Source: Thermoguttaceae bacterium (lineage in GTDB: Bacteria; Planctomycetota; Planctomycetia; Pirellulales; Thermoguttaceae). Taken from it: a DNA stretch of 64,000 nucleotides. Shown here piece after piece: positions 26,583 to 36,025 of the stretch. Every line of letters begins with the position of its first letter. The first letter of the stretch is position 1. The notes beneath the pieces were generated by a model, which was not told where the DNA came from, ran no database searches, and saw only the letters and a list, made by a program, of their open reading frames with translations. A program made the position numbers and the translations under genes. The stretch is from contig JAGBAA010000098.1 of the NCBI GenBank assembly GCA_017939795.1, positions 22,981 through 86,980 on the forward strand. The letters are read 5' to 3'.

Positions 26583-28529
26583 ATGAGCGACACACCGAAG
26601 TATTCGTACTGGCATCTGAGTGAGGCGGAACAGAGGCGTCTTGAAGCGGAACGGAAAGAGATGGAGCGTTTGCGGGAGATCCAGATCCGTGAGGCGGCGG
26701 AGATACGGCGCAAAGAACGGCTGGCGATCTTCTGCGGTCTGGTACGGCAGGAGATCGAAATTCAGGAACAGACGATCCGGAATCTGGATTCTGCGTTTCA
26801 GACGCATGGTTTCACCGGGGGTGAGGAATTGAAAGAAATGCCTCTGATTTTGGAGGGTGCCAGGCAGGAACTTTCTGAAGCTGCGTGGGACGAAGATGCT
26901 CGCCGGGTCCAGAAAAAGATCCGGAATCAGCAGAAAGTCCTTGAGCGTTTAACGGACCAGCTTGCCGTTCGGGAGAAACTGCTCCGTGAGCTGGAGTCGG
27001 CGCGTACGGAGCTTTGGGAGCGTCCGCGGCTTCACGATATTTTTCCGGGTGCCGTTCAGCTGGCTGATCTGGAATCTTTTGAAGTGCAGGCCCGGACCTT
27101 ACCGGGAGGGGAGGAACTTCAGGGATTTCTCCAGATCTGGAAGGGGCGATTTGAGGAACTGCGCGGATTTTGCCTTCTTCTGGATCAGCAGAAACGGTAT
27201 CGGGAGATCTCCGCCGGGATGGAGCAGTGGGATCGACAGTTTCTGGCAGGAAAAAATGCGGAATTCTGTCAGCGGCTCATGGTTCAGCTTGAGAATCTGA
27301 AGAACGCGCTGGCGGTGAATGATTCCCGGGCTGCATCTGCGGCGCTTCTTCAGGCGGAGGAGCTTTTTGCGGTTCTGGAAACGAAGCTGGGGCAGGATGA
27401 AGCGGAACGGGAGCAGAGAGTCCAGGCCAATGAAGAGCTTCTGGCGGAGCATTTGGCATGGTGGCGTAAAGAGAACGCGGATTTTTCGCCGGACCGTTTG
27501 CCTGCTATGTCTGGAACGGCAGAGAAATTCGAGAGGGAACTGGCACAGATGCAGACACAGTGCCGTCTGCAGAGCATTGAGAGTTTTGCGCAGTCTGTGA
27601 GCCGGATGCGTTTGGCGATGGAAGCCTTTCGGGAGACTGTTTTTCAGATGGAGAGGTTGGAAAAAATTCAGGAGCGTCTGGAGAATCAGGTGCCGGACAC
27701 GCTTTGGAGAACATTTGCTCCGGAAAAGGCGGCGGAACTGGAACGCCGGAAGAATACCCTGGCTCGTCAGGTCCAGAACCGGCAGTGTGCGGATTTTGAC
27801 GAAGAACTGGAGCGGCTTCAGGGATTTCTGGATCAGGCGATCGGGGACGTCATGCCGAAAGTAAACTCCTGGAACGTACGCTGGGAGGCCATCCGGACAC
27901 GTTTGGATGCGGAACGGGATCTTTGGTTCTCGTGGTGGGATGAGCCGGCGGTACGCCGTTGGGCGAAGGATGAAATCGCGCAGAAAGAGGCTGAGTTTGA
28001 AGCGATCCAAAGAGCTTGGGAGGCGAGACCCGCAGATCTGAAGCTCGTGGAGGAACTGATCTCAGAATGGCGGCTTGAGATGGAGCGTATCGCGGAGGCG
28101 GTCCGCCGTGTTCATGAAAATGAGCAGAAACGGCAGAATATCGTGTCGCGGTTTCAGGAAGAATTCCGTCAGCTCGGATTTTCGATGGGCGAGCCGGAAT
28201 TGGAGGATGGAGAAAATCCGGCTTCCGGTCTCATTCTGACGGCGTCGCGTCCGGAGGGGAAGACGATCCATGTGCGCTTTGCGCATGATGCCGGTGAGCC
28301 AGTCCTTTACGCGGTCGACGGATTCCCGATGCCGCAGCAGACGGTCAACGGGCAGGAATTCCGCACCTGCGATGAGGCGGAACGTCAGCTGAAGCATCTG
28401 CACAGTCTGCTGGAGAAGCACGGGATCCTGATGGGGAAGATCCAGTGGGAAGATCAGCCGCCGACGGATCTTGCGCGGGAAGCGATGGAGCTTCCGGATA
28501 CTGTGGACCGTACGCTGGCGGAGGAATAA
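26583..28529 (+). CDS. Large coiled-coil protein paired with a ClpB-like ATPase
   Basis: 648 residues, family not recognised. Almost the whole protein up to about residue 530 is charged, helix-forming sequence rich in Glu, Arg, Gln and Leu, typical of long coiled coils. The final ~110 residues form a distinct globular domain (GLILTASRPEGKTIHVRFAH, YAVDGFPMPQQTVNGQEF) followed by a short helical tail. No signal peptide or membrane helix is seen. The stop is 24 bases before the ClpB-like gene, with an SD in between, so the two are surely co-transcribed. The coiled coil may be an adaptor or substrate of the ATPase; that is inference. The start at 26583 is favoured by GGAAGGCAGG upstream. Confidence 0.8.
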   Translation: MSDTPKYSYWHLSEAEQRRLEAERKEMERLREIQIREAAEIRRKERLAIFCGLVRQEIEIQEQTIRNLDSAFQTHGFTGGEELKEMPLILEGARQELSEAAWDEDARRVQKKIRNQQKVLERLTDQLAVREKLLRELESARTELWERPRLHDIFPGAVQLADLESFEVQARTLPGGEELQGFLQIWKGRFEELRGFCLLLDQQKRYREISAGMEQWDRQFLAGKNAEFCQRLMVQLENLKNALAVNDSRAASAALLQAEELFAVLETKLGQDEAEREQRVQANEELLAEHLAWWRKENADFSPDRLPAMSGTAEKFERELAQMQTQCRLQSIESFAQSVSRMRLAMEAFRETVFQMERLEKIQERLENQVPDTLWRTFAPEKAAELERRKNTLARQVQNRQCADFDEELERLQGFLDQAIGDVMPKVNSWNVRWEAIRTRLDAERDLWFSWWDEPAVRRWAKDEIAQKEAEFEAIQRAWEARPADLKLVEELISEWRLEMERIAEAVRRVHENEQKRQNIVSRFQEEFRQLGFSMGEPELEDGENPASGLILTASRPEGKTIHVRFAHDAGEPVLYAVDGFPMPQQTVNGQEFRTCDEAERQLKHLHSLLEKHGILMGKIQWEDQPPTDLAREAMELPDTVDRTLAEE

Positions 28530-28553
28530 AGCGGATTCAAAAAGGAGCAGAAA

Positions 28554-30857
28554 ATGAATGACCTGAATGGCAGAAAATCGTCAGTTTCGACTTGGCGGGA
28601 TGAAATGCACGCTCAGCTGGAACGGGGAAAGCACGTTCTGCTTTACGGGAACGTGGATGACCGTTACCTGCTGGATGAAGCGCGGCCGCGGACGGCTCTG
28701 CTTGCGCAGTGTCTGAACCACTACTTCCTGACGCAAAAGTACCAGCTTGTCGTGCATTACGATCTGGCGGACGGAATGCGGACGGCGATCCCGGAACGTA
28801 TGGATCCGGTCCTGCTGAATCTTCTTGACGGAAATGGGAACTGTACGGAACTTAGTCCGGAAAACTGTACCGGAAACCTTGGGGAAAGAGCGTCTTTCGG
28901 AGGTTCCGGAATGGGAGGCGGAGTTTCTCGGGATGGTTCCGCGGTGCCGCCGGAAGCGCGTGTGGAAACTGGCTCGTACATTACGTCGCGTGCGGAAAAA
29001 CTGGCTGCCGAGTTTGAGCTTGCGAGCCAGAAACGGCGGGATGCTGCACGCAGTTCCCTTTTCAGCCGCAAAGGCCGGGAAACAGGAAAACCGGAAGGAT
29101 CGGCTGGAGATCCTGGCAGTGTACCGGGAAATTCCGGAGTACCGGGAAATTCCGGAGTGCCGGGAAATTCCGGAGTGCCGGGAAATTCCGGAGTGCCGGG
29201 GAACGCTGGGAGCGGGAACAGCGGAGCCGGCGAAAATGGCGGCGAACGGGAGAGTACGCCGGTCCCTGTAAGCCTTGCGTCGCGAAGCCGAAATGCAGAG
29301 GATGCGATTCCCCAATTGCGGCGCGTTTTGGCGCAGGATCAGGTCTCGACGGCCGTTGTGGTCCATTTCTCGGACAAACTGTTCGACGACACGCGGCGTC
29401 AGAGCCGTTCGGAACGCGAGTACCTCCTTCATCTGAAAAAGATCCTGATCGAAGCCGCGACGATCCGTCAGGAAGGGTTTTCCGGCCGGCGGAATGCGCT
29501 GATCCTCGTTGCGTCACGGCTTTCCGCAGTTCCGGCGTGGCTCTACCAGGAGCATCCGCTCCTTGCGCTCATCCGGATCCCCAGTCCGCTGGATGAGGAA
29601 CGAAGGCAGTTCATCGACGGATTCCTGGGAGTCTTCACGCGAAATTCGTCACTGACGGAAACCCAGCGCAGTGAGTACGTGCAGACGTTCGTGGATCAGA
29701 CGCAGGGACTGACGCTCTGGGACCTCATGGCACTTGGCGCATTGGCGAATCGAAGTGAGGAAGACCCGGTCGATGAGCCGCGCGAGCTGCGTAAGCTGAT
29801 CTCTCTCTACCGCTACGGCCAAAAAGAGGATCCGTGGGAAAAATTCAATTCTGGAGACCGACGCGGGAAGATCCAGGACGCCCGTGCAAGCATCGAGAAG
29901 CGGGTGAAGGGACAGCCGGAAGCGGTGAATGCGATCGTGGAGATGCTCATCAGCGCGACGGTCGGCGTCACGATGTCGCCGTCGACCCGGCAATCCGGAA
30001 AACCGAAGGGTGTTTTCTTTTTTGTGGGACCTACCGGCGTCGGAAAAACGGAGCTGGCTAAGGCACTCGCGGAACTGATCTTCGGTGACGAAGCGCGCCT
30101 GCGCCGCTTCGACATGAGCGAGTACTCCGAGTCGCACGCTGCGGAAAAACTCACCGGTTCCCCTCCGGGTTACGTCGGCTACGAGGAAGGGGGGCAGCTT
30201 ACCAACTTTGTGCGCGAGAATCCTTTCAGTCTGCTGCTTTTTGATGAGATCGAGAAGGCGCACGGTCAGGTGATGGACAAATTCCTCCAGATCCTGGAAG
30301 ATGGACGCCTCACCGACAGTAAGGGACAGACGGCATTTTTCTCACAGTCCGTCATCATATTCACGAGCAATATCGGGGCAGATTCTCTGTTTACCGACGC
30401 TGGAAATGCGCAGGATTGGCGTGTTTCGGATGAAGAACCGGGCTATGAAGATTACGTACGGAAACATTTTCTTGAAAAAGTGCGCGACCATTTTGTGCAT
30501 GTGCTGAAACGTCCGGAAATCTTGAACCGGTTTGGCGACAACATCATCGTGTTCGACATGCTGCGCCCCGGTTTTGTGCGTTCCATTGGCGAAAAATTCC
30601 TTCAGATGCTCAAGACTTCCGCGCAGGAAAGACGCGGTCTGATCCTTGAGTTTGAGCCGTCGATCCTCCAGTTTGTGCAGGATGCGATGACGCAGCCGCA
30701 GAACATCAAAAACGGCGGTCGGCGTATCCGCACACTTTTGGAAGACCGGCTGGAAAAGAAGCTGAATCGATGGATCTTTGAGCATCAGCCGGAAACGGGA
30801 GAGATCCTGATTTTGGGATTTGACGAAACCGGTACATTGACTGTGCAGCGTCCCTAG
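28554..30857 (+). CDS. ClpA/ClpB-type AAA+ ATPase with a degenerate first ATPase domain
   Basis: 767 residues. The second half is a full Clp-class AAA+ module: Walker A GPTGVGKT (492-499), DMSEYSE, GSPPGYVGYEEGG pore-loop region, Walker B LLLFDEIEKAH (about 560-570), sensor 1 TSNIGAD, then a ClpB-D2-like small domain (NRFGDNIIVFDML). The first half resembles a ClpB-like or ATPase domain in outline (LLYGNVDDRYLLDEA, LILVASRLSAVPAWL) but has no Walker A or B, and carries a Gly/Ser/Pro-rich insert with a GVPGNS repeat (residues 190-219). No N-terminal Clp domain or ClpP-binding loop is evident. It is probably a protein remodelling ATPase working with the upstream coiled-coil protein. Confidence 0.88.
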   Translation: MNDLNGRKSSVSTWRDEMHAQLERGKHVLLYGNVDDRYLLDEARPRTALLAQCLNHYFLTQKYQLVVHYDLADGMRTAIPERMDPVLLNLLDGNGNCTELSPENCTGNLGERASFGGSGMGGGVSRDGSAVPPEARVETGSYITSRAEKLAAEFELASQKRRDAARSSLFSRKGRETGKPEGSAGDPGSVPGNSGVPGNSGVPGNSGVPGNSGVPGNAGSGNSGAGENGGERESTPVPVSLASRSRNAEDAIPQLRRVLAQDQVSTAVVVHFSDKLFDDTRRQSRSEREYLLHLKKILIEAATIRQEGFSGRRNALILVASRLSAVPAWLYQEHPLLALIRIPSPLDEERRQFIDGFLGVFTRNSSLTETQRSEYVQTFVDQTQGLTLWDLMALGALANRSEEDPVDEPRELRKLISLYRYGQKEDPWEKFNSGDRRGKIQDARASIEKRVKGQPEAVNAIVEMLISATVGVTMSPSTRQSGKPKGVFFFVGPTGVGKTELAKALAELIFGDEARLRRFDMSEYSESHAAEKLTGSPPGYVGYEEGGQLTNFVRENPFSLLLFDEIEKAHGQVMDKFLQILEDGRLTDSKGQTAFFSQSVIIFTSNIGADSLFTDAGNAQDWRVSDEEPGYEDYVRKHFLEKVRDHFVHVLKRPEILNRFGDNIIVFDMLRPGFVRSIGEKFLQMLKTSAQERRGLILEFEPSILQFVQDAMTQPQNIKNGGRRIRTLLEDRLEKKLNRWIFEHQPETGEILILGFDETGTLTVQRP
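29121..29210 (+). repeat. 18-bp tandem repeat inside the AAA+ gene
   Basis: Five units of 18 bp (29121-29138, 29139-29156, 29157-29174, 29175-29192 and a degenerate 29193-29210), encoding GVPGNS. The first four are almost identical at DNA level, which suggests recent slippage expansion. Confidence 0.9.
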
Positions 30858-31057
30858 TTCTGTGGTTTGGTGCAGCGTCGGGAGCAAACGCATAAAAGCG
30901 CCTCTTCAGGAGGGGCGGTCTGCTCCGCGGGAGTTGATGTTCAGGCTTTTTATGGTTTGGGAGGCCTTTCTTGGGAAAATAGAACGTACTGGAAGGCCTT
31001 TCGAGCTGTGAAAAATAAAAAAATTTGAATTTCCAGCTTCAATGTTCAAAAATCCCT

Positions 31058-31086
31058 TTGACTTTTCGGACGATTTTGTGTATAAT
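31058..31086 (+). promoter_or_regulatory. Promoter of the diheme NPCBM protein gene
   Basis: TTGACT (31058-31063), 17-bp spacer, TATAAT (31081-31086): a near-consensus promoter. Confidence 0.8.
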
Positions 31087-31148
31087 GGGACACGATGAGC
31101 CGGGAATGTATCCGGCCTGACCAGCCAACCATTTCAGGAGTGTGCGTC

Positions 31149-34100
31149 ATGTTCAAAAATCCCTCCCCTTGCCGGATGTTCCATGCGTTCCGGTCTCGTT
31201 CCCTTTTTTCTTCCCTGATTCTTTCTTTGCTTTGGTCTCTTTCCGCAGTGGGTATGGTCCGTGCGGAGACGGTCTGGCTTGATGAGCTGGATCTCACCCA
31301 GACGACCTGCGGCTGGAAACAGACTGCGGCAAATCGGACGGTTGACGGCAATGAACTGATCGTCTGCGGTGAGAAGATCACCCGCGGAGTCGGACATCAT
31401 GCGCCGGGCGAGATCTTCATCATGCTTCCGGAGAAATGCGGGACGGAAATCTCCGGCCGGGTCGGGATCGACGACGAGACCAACGGTCAGGGCCATGCCG
31501 AATTCCTGATTTACGGAAAGACGGGAGTTCTCTGGCGTTCTGGAGAAATGCGCGGTAAAGAGCAGGCGAAATCTTTCCGTGTTGACCTTTCCGGCCAGCC
31601 CTTCGTCCGTCTCGTCTGCGACACGCTTCCTGACGGCTACGGGCACGATCACCAGGACTGGATCGAGGTGAAGATCGACTATCGCGGCGGGAAAAAGCCG
31701 TACACGATGCTTTTGACGGTCGGAATGGACGACGAAGGAAACCCGATCGACCGGATGAACGAGAATGCTTGCGAGTGGCTCTCTCTTTCCCGTCTGATCC
31801 AGTCCGGAATGCGCCAGAACGCGAAAGACGAAGCATTTCACCCGGCCGCGACGCTTTTCGATTCGGACCGCGACCCGCTGGACATCGTCCTGCGCCGTCT
31901 GACGCCGCTGGTCGAGAAACTTGGTTCGTTCCCGAATGCGCCGGATCTTTCGAAAGAAAAAGCAGAACTGGAAACGCTGACGAAAGCGGAAAATGAAACT
32001 CCGGTCGAAGAGATCGCACGCCGAAAGGAGATTTTCGCGAAAGTCACCGACCTGCGAAAACGGATCGCGTTCAAAAACCCGCTTCTGAACTTCACGGACC
32101 TCCTTTTCATCAAGCGGCACTATATGCCGGAACCCGAGATGCAGGGAAACCATATGTGCGACCAGTTCTTTGGTTTCCACGGTCGGCAGGGGGGCGGACT
32201 TTTTGTTCTGAAGAATGCGTTCAGCGAAAAACCGGAAGTCGTGGACCTCACGAAAGGGGTAAAGGTCGCGGAAGGCCAGCATGCCGGGACGGAACTTGAC
32301 TCGACGTGGGCGTTTCTCTCTCCGGAGTTGGACTACGATGCGCGGGAGATCCTCTTCTGCGCTACGGATGCGAAACAGCCGCGCCATACCTACCAGTGGA
32401 CTCCCGAAAATACGTACCATATGTTCCGTGCGGAATTCGACCCGGAAACGCGGTCCATTTCCGGATTGACGCAGCTGACGGAAGGAGCGTTCAACGATCT
32501 GGATCCGTGCTATCTGCCGAACGGCCGGATCATCTTCATTTCCGAGCGGCGCGGAGGCTACGGACGCTGCCATGGGCGGCCGGTCCCGTGCTATACGCTG
32601 CATTCCTGCCGGCGTGACGGAAGCGACATCGTGATGCTTTCGCCGCATGAGACGAACGAATGGCAGCCGGACATCGACCACAACGGGATGGTCATCTACA
32701 CGCGGTGGGACTATGTGGACCGCGGTTTCTCTCAGGCGCACCATCCGTGGATCACGACGCCCGATGGACGCGATCCGCGTGTGCTTCAGGGGAACTACGA
32801 CCGGATCCAGCAGAACCGCCCGCACTTTGAATGCGACATTCACCCGATCCCCGGTTCCCGACGTCTGACGGCTACTGCGACGGGGCATCATGCGCAGCAT
32901 TACGGCTCGCTCATCCTCATCGACCCGAACGTTCCCGACTCCAACCAGCCCGGACAGGTCAAACGAATTACCCCGGACCAGCTCTTCATGGAGTCCGAGC
33001 TTCAGCCGCACAAAGATCCGACGAATTACGGTACCTGCTGGCCGCTGAGCGAGGAATTCTACCTCTGCGTCTACGATCCGTTCTCCCGTTCCGACGCGGG
33101 CGAGGCAAACAATTTCGGCATTTACCTTCTCGATTGCTATGGGAACCGGACGCTTCTTTACCGCGATCCGAAGATCTCCTGCCGTGACGCGATGCCGATC
33201 CGTCCGAGAGCGCGTCAGACCATCGTCCCGCATCTGACGGCCGTCGGCAAGCCGCTGGCTCCTGGGGAACAGGCGGTTTCTGTAGATCCGGCGTCGATCT
33301 CTCCGGTTTCTCCTGTGGGGCTGATCAACGTGTACGATTCGAAGTTCCCGTTGACGACTTCTGAAGACGGTACGCCGGCGAAGATCAAGAGTCTGCGCAT
33401 CGTGCAGCTCCTTCCGAAAACGAATCCCTACGCGCACAATCCGGCCATCGGCTACGGAAATCAGAAAGGCGCGCGCCGGATCCTCGGTACTGTTCCGGTC
33501 GAAGAGGACGGCAGCGCGTACTTCAACCTTCCGATCGACATTCCGGTCTACTTCCAGGCGTTGGATGAAAACGGCGTCGCGGTTCAGGGAATGCGTTCCG
33601 CCACGTACGTTCATGCCGGCGAGCAGCTCACCTGCCAGGGATGCCATGAGGAACGCCACAGTGCGATCACCTCACGTCCGCGGGTTCCGCAGGCCATGCG
33701 CCGTGCTCCGAGCACCATTCAGCCGGATGTGGACGGGACGAATCCGCTGAACTTCGTCCGTCTTGTCCAGCCGGTCCTTGACGCGAAATGTGTTTCCTGC
33801 CACGGCGGAGCGGCGAGCGTTTTGGCGGAATCTTCCGGACTGACTCCCGACCAGGCGCAGAAAGCTGCGAAACTTGATTTGCGCGACGATACGAAGACTG
33901 GGCATTTCTCGCCGTCGTACGAGGCTCTCCGACGCTTCTGCTTCTACTATGACGACGCGGCATGGACGGAACCGCAAACCTTCCCGGGTAAATTTGGCTC
34001 GAACCGCAGCGATCTGTTCCGTATCCTGAAAGCTCCGCACTACGGTCTGAAACTCACGGAGGAAGAGCTTTACCGCTTCACGGTCTGGATGGACAATAAC

Positions 34101-34175
34101 TGCGACTTTTACGGTGCGTACGACGAGTGCGAGCTCCAGCGCAAGGGCGAAAAAGTCTTCCCGTGGCTCGAGTAG
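31149..34175 (+). CDS. Secreted NPCBM-domain diheme protein related to hydrazine synthase alpha
   Basis: 1008 residues. A signal peptide (hydrophobic 17-34, cleavage near VRAE) is followed by an NPCBM-like carbohydrate-binding domain (about 35-180, with RGVGHHAPGEI). The middle, from about 320, carries the phrases PLLNFTDLLFIKRHYMPEP, LTEGAFNDLDPCYLPNGRII and RRGGYGRCHGRPVPCYTLHS, which resemble a family including the beta-propeller middle domain of anammox hydrazine synthase alpha. Two c-type heme sites, CQGCH (829-833) and CVSCH (881-885), lie near the C-terminus. Homologues are common in planctomycetes that cannot do anammox, so hydrazine synthesis is not implied. AGGAG lies about 9 bases before the ATG at 31149. 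Confidence 0.8.
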   Translation: MFKNPSPCRMFHAFRSRSLFSSLILSLLWSLSAVGMVRAETVWLDELDLTQTTCGWKQTAANRTVDGNELIVCGEKITRGVGHHAPGEIFIMLPEKCGTEISGRVGIDDETNGQGHAEFLIYGKTGVLWRSGEMRGKEQAKSFRVDLSGQPFVRLVCDTLPDGYGHDHQDWIEVKIDYRGGKKPYTMLLTVGMDDEGNPIDRMNENACEWLSLSRLIQSGMRQNAKDEAFHPAATLFDSDRDPLDIVLRRLTPLVEKLGSFPNAPDLSKEKAELETLTKAENETPVEEIARRKEIFAKVTDLRKRIAFKNPLLNFTDLLFIKRHYMPEPEMQGNHMCDQFFGFHGRQGGGLFVLKNAFSEKPEVVDLTKGVKVAEGQHAGTELDSTWAFLSPELDYDAREILFCATDAKQPRHTYQWTPENTYHMFRAEFDPETRSISGLTQLTEGAFNDLDPCYLPNGRIIFISERRGGYGRCHGRPVPCYTLHSCRRDGSDIVMLSPHETNEWQPDIDHNGMVIYTRWDYVDRGFSQAHHPWITTPDGRDPRVLQGNYDRIQQNRPHFECDIHPIPGSRRLTATATGHHAQHYGSLILIDPNVPDSNQPGQVKRITPDQLFMESELQPHKDPTNYGTCWPLSEEFYLCVYDPFSRSDAGEANNFGIYLLDCYGNRTLLYRDPKISCRDAMPIRPRARQTIVPHLTAVGKPLAPGEQAVSVDPASISPVSPVGLINVYDSKFPLTTSEDGTPAKIKSLRIVQLLPKTNPYAHNPAIGYGNQKGARRILGTVPVEEDGSAYFNLPIDIPVYFQALDENGVAVQGMRSATYVHAGEQLTCQGCHEERHSAITSRPRVPQAMRRAPSTIQPDVDGTNPLNFVRLVQPVLDAKCVSCHGGAASVLAESSGLTPDQAQKAAKLDLRDDTKTGHFSPSYEALRRFCFYYDDAAWTEPQTFPGKFGSNRSDLFRILKAPHYGLKLTEEELYRFTVWMDNNCDFYGAYDECELQRKGEKVFPWLE

Positions 34176-34193
34176 CCTGCTGTGGTTGAAATT

Positions 34194-34226
34194 GCCTGGC
34201 GGGATCCAGACCGTCAGGCCTCGTTT
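34194..34226 (+). terminator. Intrinsic terminator
   Basis: GCCTGGCGG (34194-34202) pairs with CCGTCAGGC (34211-34219) with one mismatch, then CTCGTTTTT. Confidence 0.7.
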
Positions 34227-34378
34227 TTCCCGTCAGGTGTCGTGCCGATCGCTGACCGGACTCCATGAGTGAAAGAGATTTCGGTGATTTGGTGGTTTTT
34301 TTAAGCAGAATGCAGAGAAAATCGCTTTTCTTTGCCTCTTTTGCGGGGGACCCCCTTTTTATTTTCGGCCGATTATTT

Positions 34379-34384
34379 TATAAT
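34379..34384 (+). promoter_or_regulatory. -10 element upstream of the second Gfo/Idh/MocA gene
   Basis: A perfect TATAAT; the -35 region at 17-bp spacing reads TTTTTA, a weak match. Confidence 0.45.
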
Positions 34385-34469
34385 CAGCGTAATGGGAGTT
34401 TCGTTTCTTGATGCGGACTCCTGCGTTGATCCTTCCCTTCCTCCTTCCACAGTATGAAAGGAAAAAAAT

Positions 34470-35780
34470 ATGAAAACCAACCGACGTAATTTTCTGCGTA
34501 CCGGCGCGGTGCTTGGTGCGTCTTCTCTGGTAAGCGTTCCTGCATTTTGCCAGGATCCGAATTCCAGCTCGAAACTGAATATGGCGATGGTCGGTCCCTG
34601 CGGCCGCGGATGGGCCACGTTCATGGAGATCCAGGGCGAAAACGTCGTCGCGATCTGCGATGTGGACCGCCGGAATCTCGACCGCTGCAAGAAAGTGAAT
34701 CCGAATGCACAGACATTTACCGACTACCGCAAAATGTTTGAGACGGTGAAGGACCTCGATGCCGTCTGCGTCTGCACGCCGGACCACACGCATGCCGCTC
34801 CGAGCGTCATGGGGATGCGCATGGGCCTCCACTGCTATACGGAAAAGCCGCTGGCTCACGACGTCCGTGAATGCCGCGTCATGGAGGAAGTCGCGGAAGA
34901 AAAGAAAGTCTGCACGCAGATGGGAACGCAGATCCACGCCGGCGGAAACTATCGCCGTGTTGTGGAACTCGTGCAGTCCGGTGCGATCGGCAAAGTGACC
35001 GATATTCACGTCTGGTGCGGTAAAGGCTGGGGACATCCGGCCGATTTCAAAAATCCGACCGACACGCCGGCCGTTCCGGATTGGCTTGATTGGGATTCCT
35101 GGCTCGGTCCGGTGAAATACCGACCGTACCATCCGTGCTATCTTCCGGCGCAGTGGCGTAAATGGTGGGCATTCGGAAACGGAACGATGGGCGACATGGC
35201 GTGCCACTACATGGACTTGCCGTTCTGGGCTTTGGAACTGCGCGACTGCCTCACGGCCGAACCGATCAGCGGTCCTGCGGTCAACGCGGAAGGCTGCCCG
35301 CTCAAGCTGACGGTGAAGTTTACCTTCGCTGCCCGCGGCGAGAAGTACCCCGCCTGCACGCTGACGTGGTATGATGGAGGAGGCTGCGGCCCGGTCGAAT
35401 TCATGAAAGAGCATAACATTAAATATCGCGGTGCCGGCGTGCTCTTCGTCGGCGATAAGGGGATCCTCTTCGCGGATTACACTACCCATCAGCTCTACCC
35501 GGCCGACAAATACGCCGGTTTCCAGGCTCCGAAACCGTGGATCCCGGATTCCATCGGCCATCACAAAGAATGGCTTCAGGCCATCCGCGACAACAAACCG
35601 GAAGCCTGCACGTGCAAATTCGGCTACTCCGGCCGTCTGACCGAAACGGTTCTGCTCGGAACGGTCTCCTACCGTGTTGGGCAGAAACTCAACTGGGACG
35701 CCGACAATATGCGCGTGACCAACTGCGATGCGGCGAACGACCTCATCACGGTCGAATACCGCGACGGATGGATCCTCTAA
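34470..35780 (+). CDS. Gfo/Idh/MocA family oxidoreductase, Tat-exported (second copy)
   Basis: 436 residues. Tat signal MKTNRRNFLRTGAVLGASSL, then the Rossmann domain (NMAMVGPCGRGW, VVAICDVDRRNLDRC), VCTPDHTHAAPSVMGMRMGL and the catalytic-type EKP (YTEKPLAHD). The C-terminal domain shows WLGPVKYRPYHP and GNGTMGDMACHYMDLPFWAL, the pattern of planctomycetal exported dehydrogenases. It is distinct from the copy at 24912: it keeps EKP, and the substrate pocket region differs. The reaction is assumed to be NAD(P)-dependent oxidation of a sugar or inositol-type compound. AAAGGAA precedes the ATG at 34470. It has its own promoter. Confidence 0.9.
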   Translation: MKTNRRNFLRTGAVLGASSLVSVPAFCQDPNSSSKLNMAMVGPCGRGWATFMEIQGENVVAICDVDRRNLDRCKKVNPNAQTFTDYRKMFETVKDLDAVCVCTPDHTHAAPSVMGMRMGLHCYTEKPLAHDVRECRVMEEVAEEKKVCTQMGTQIHAGGNYRRVVELVQSGAIGKVTDIHVWCGKGWGHPADFKNPTDTPAVPDWLDWDSWLGPVKYRPYHPCYLPAQWRKWWAFGNGTMGDMACHYMDLPFWALELRDCLTAEPISGPAVNAEGCPLKLTVKFTFAARGEKYPACTLTWYDGGGCGPVEFMKEHNIKYRGAGVLFVGDKGILFADYTTHQLYPADKYAGFQAPKPWIPDSIGHHKEWLQAIRDNKPEACTCKFGYSGRLTETVLLGTVSYRVGQKLNWDADNMRVTNCDAANDLITVEYRDGWIL

Positions 35781-35824
35781 ATTCGATTGGATCGCTTTAA
35801 AAGATCCAGTTTCTGAAGAATCAT

Positions 35825-35868
35825 CGAGAGGGAGAAGCAGCCTGCTTTCAGGATGTTTCTTCCTCTCG
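35825..35868 (+). terminator. Strong hairpin after the oxidoreductase gene
   Basis: CGAGAGGGAGAA (35825-35836) pairs with TTCTTCCTCTCG (35857-35868) with one mismatch; an inner CCTG/CAGG pair extends it. No T-run follows, so it may stabilise the mRNA end rather than terminate. The rest of the gap to 36025 shows nothing else. Confidence 0.5.
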
Positions 35869-36025
35869 GTCATTTACGGCATGGCGGACTGTGCGGACTT
35901 TCCTGAAGATGGGAAGAAGGTACATTTGCTCCGGGATCTTTCGCCGGACGCTCTTGCACTGAAACTGCAGTTAAAATGACAGGCGAACGTGAAAACTTAT
36001 GGAAAAGGAAAAAGAAACCTTTGTT

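Noticed and set aside
31134..33659. Long minus-strand frame (841 codons) opposite the diheme NPCBM gene
   Set aside because: Shadow of the plus-strand gene: basic low-complexity sequence, no ribosome-binding site, no motif.
31149..34175. Evidence for anammox metabolism
   Set aside because: HzsA-like middle domains occur widely in planctomycetes; no hzsBC, hydrazine dehydrogenase or ladderane genes are seen.
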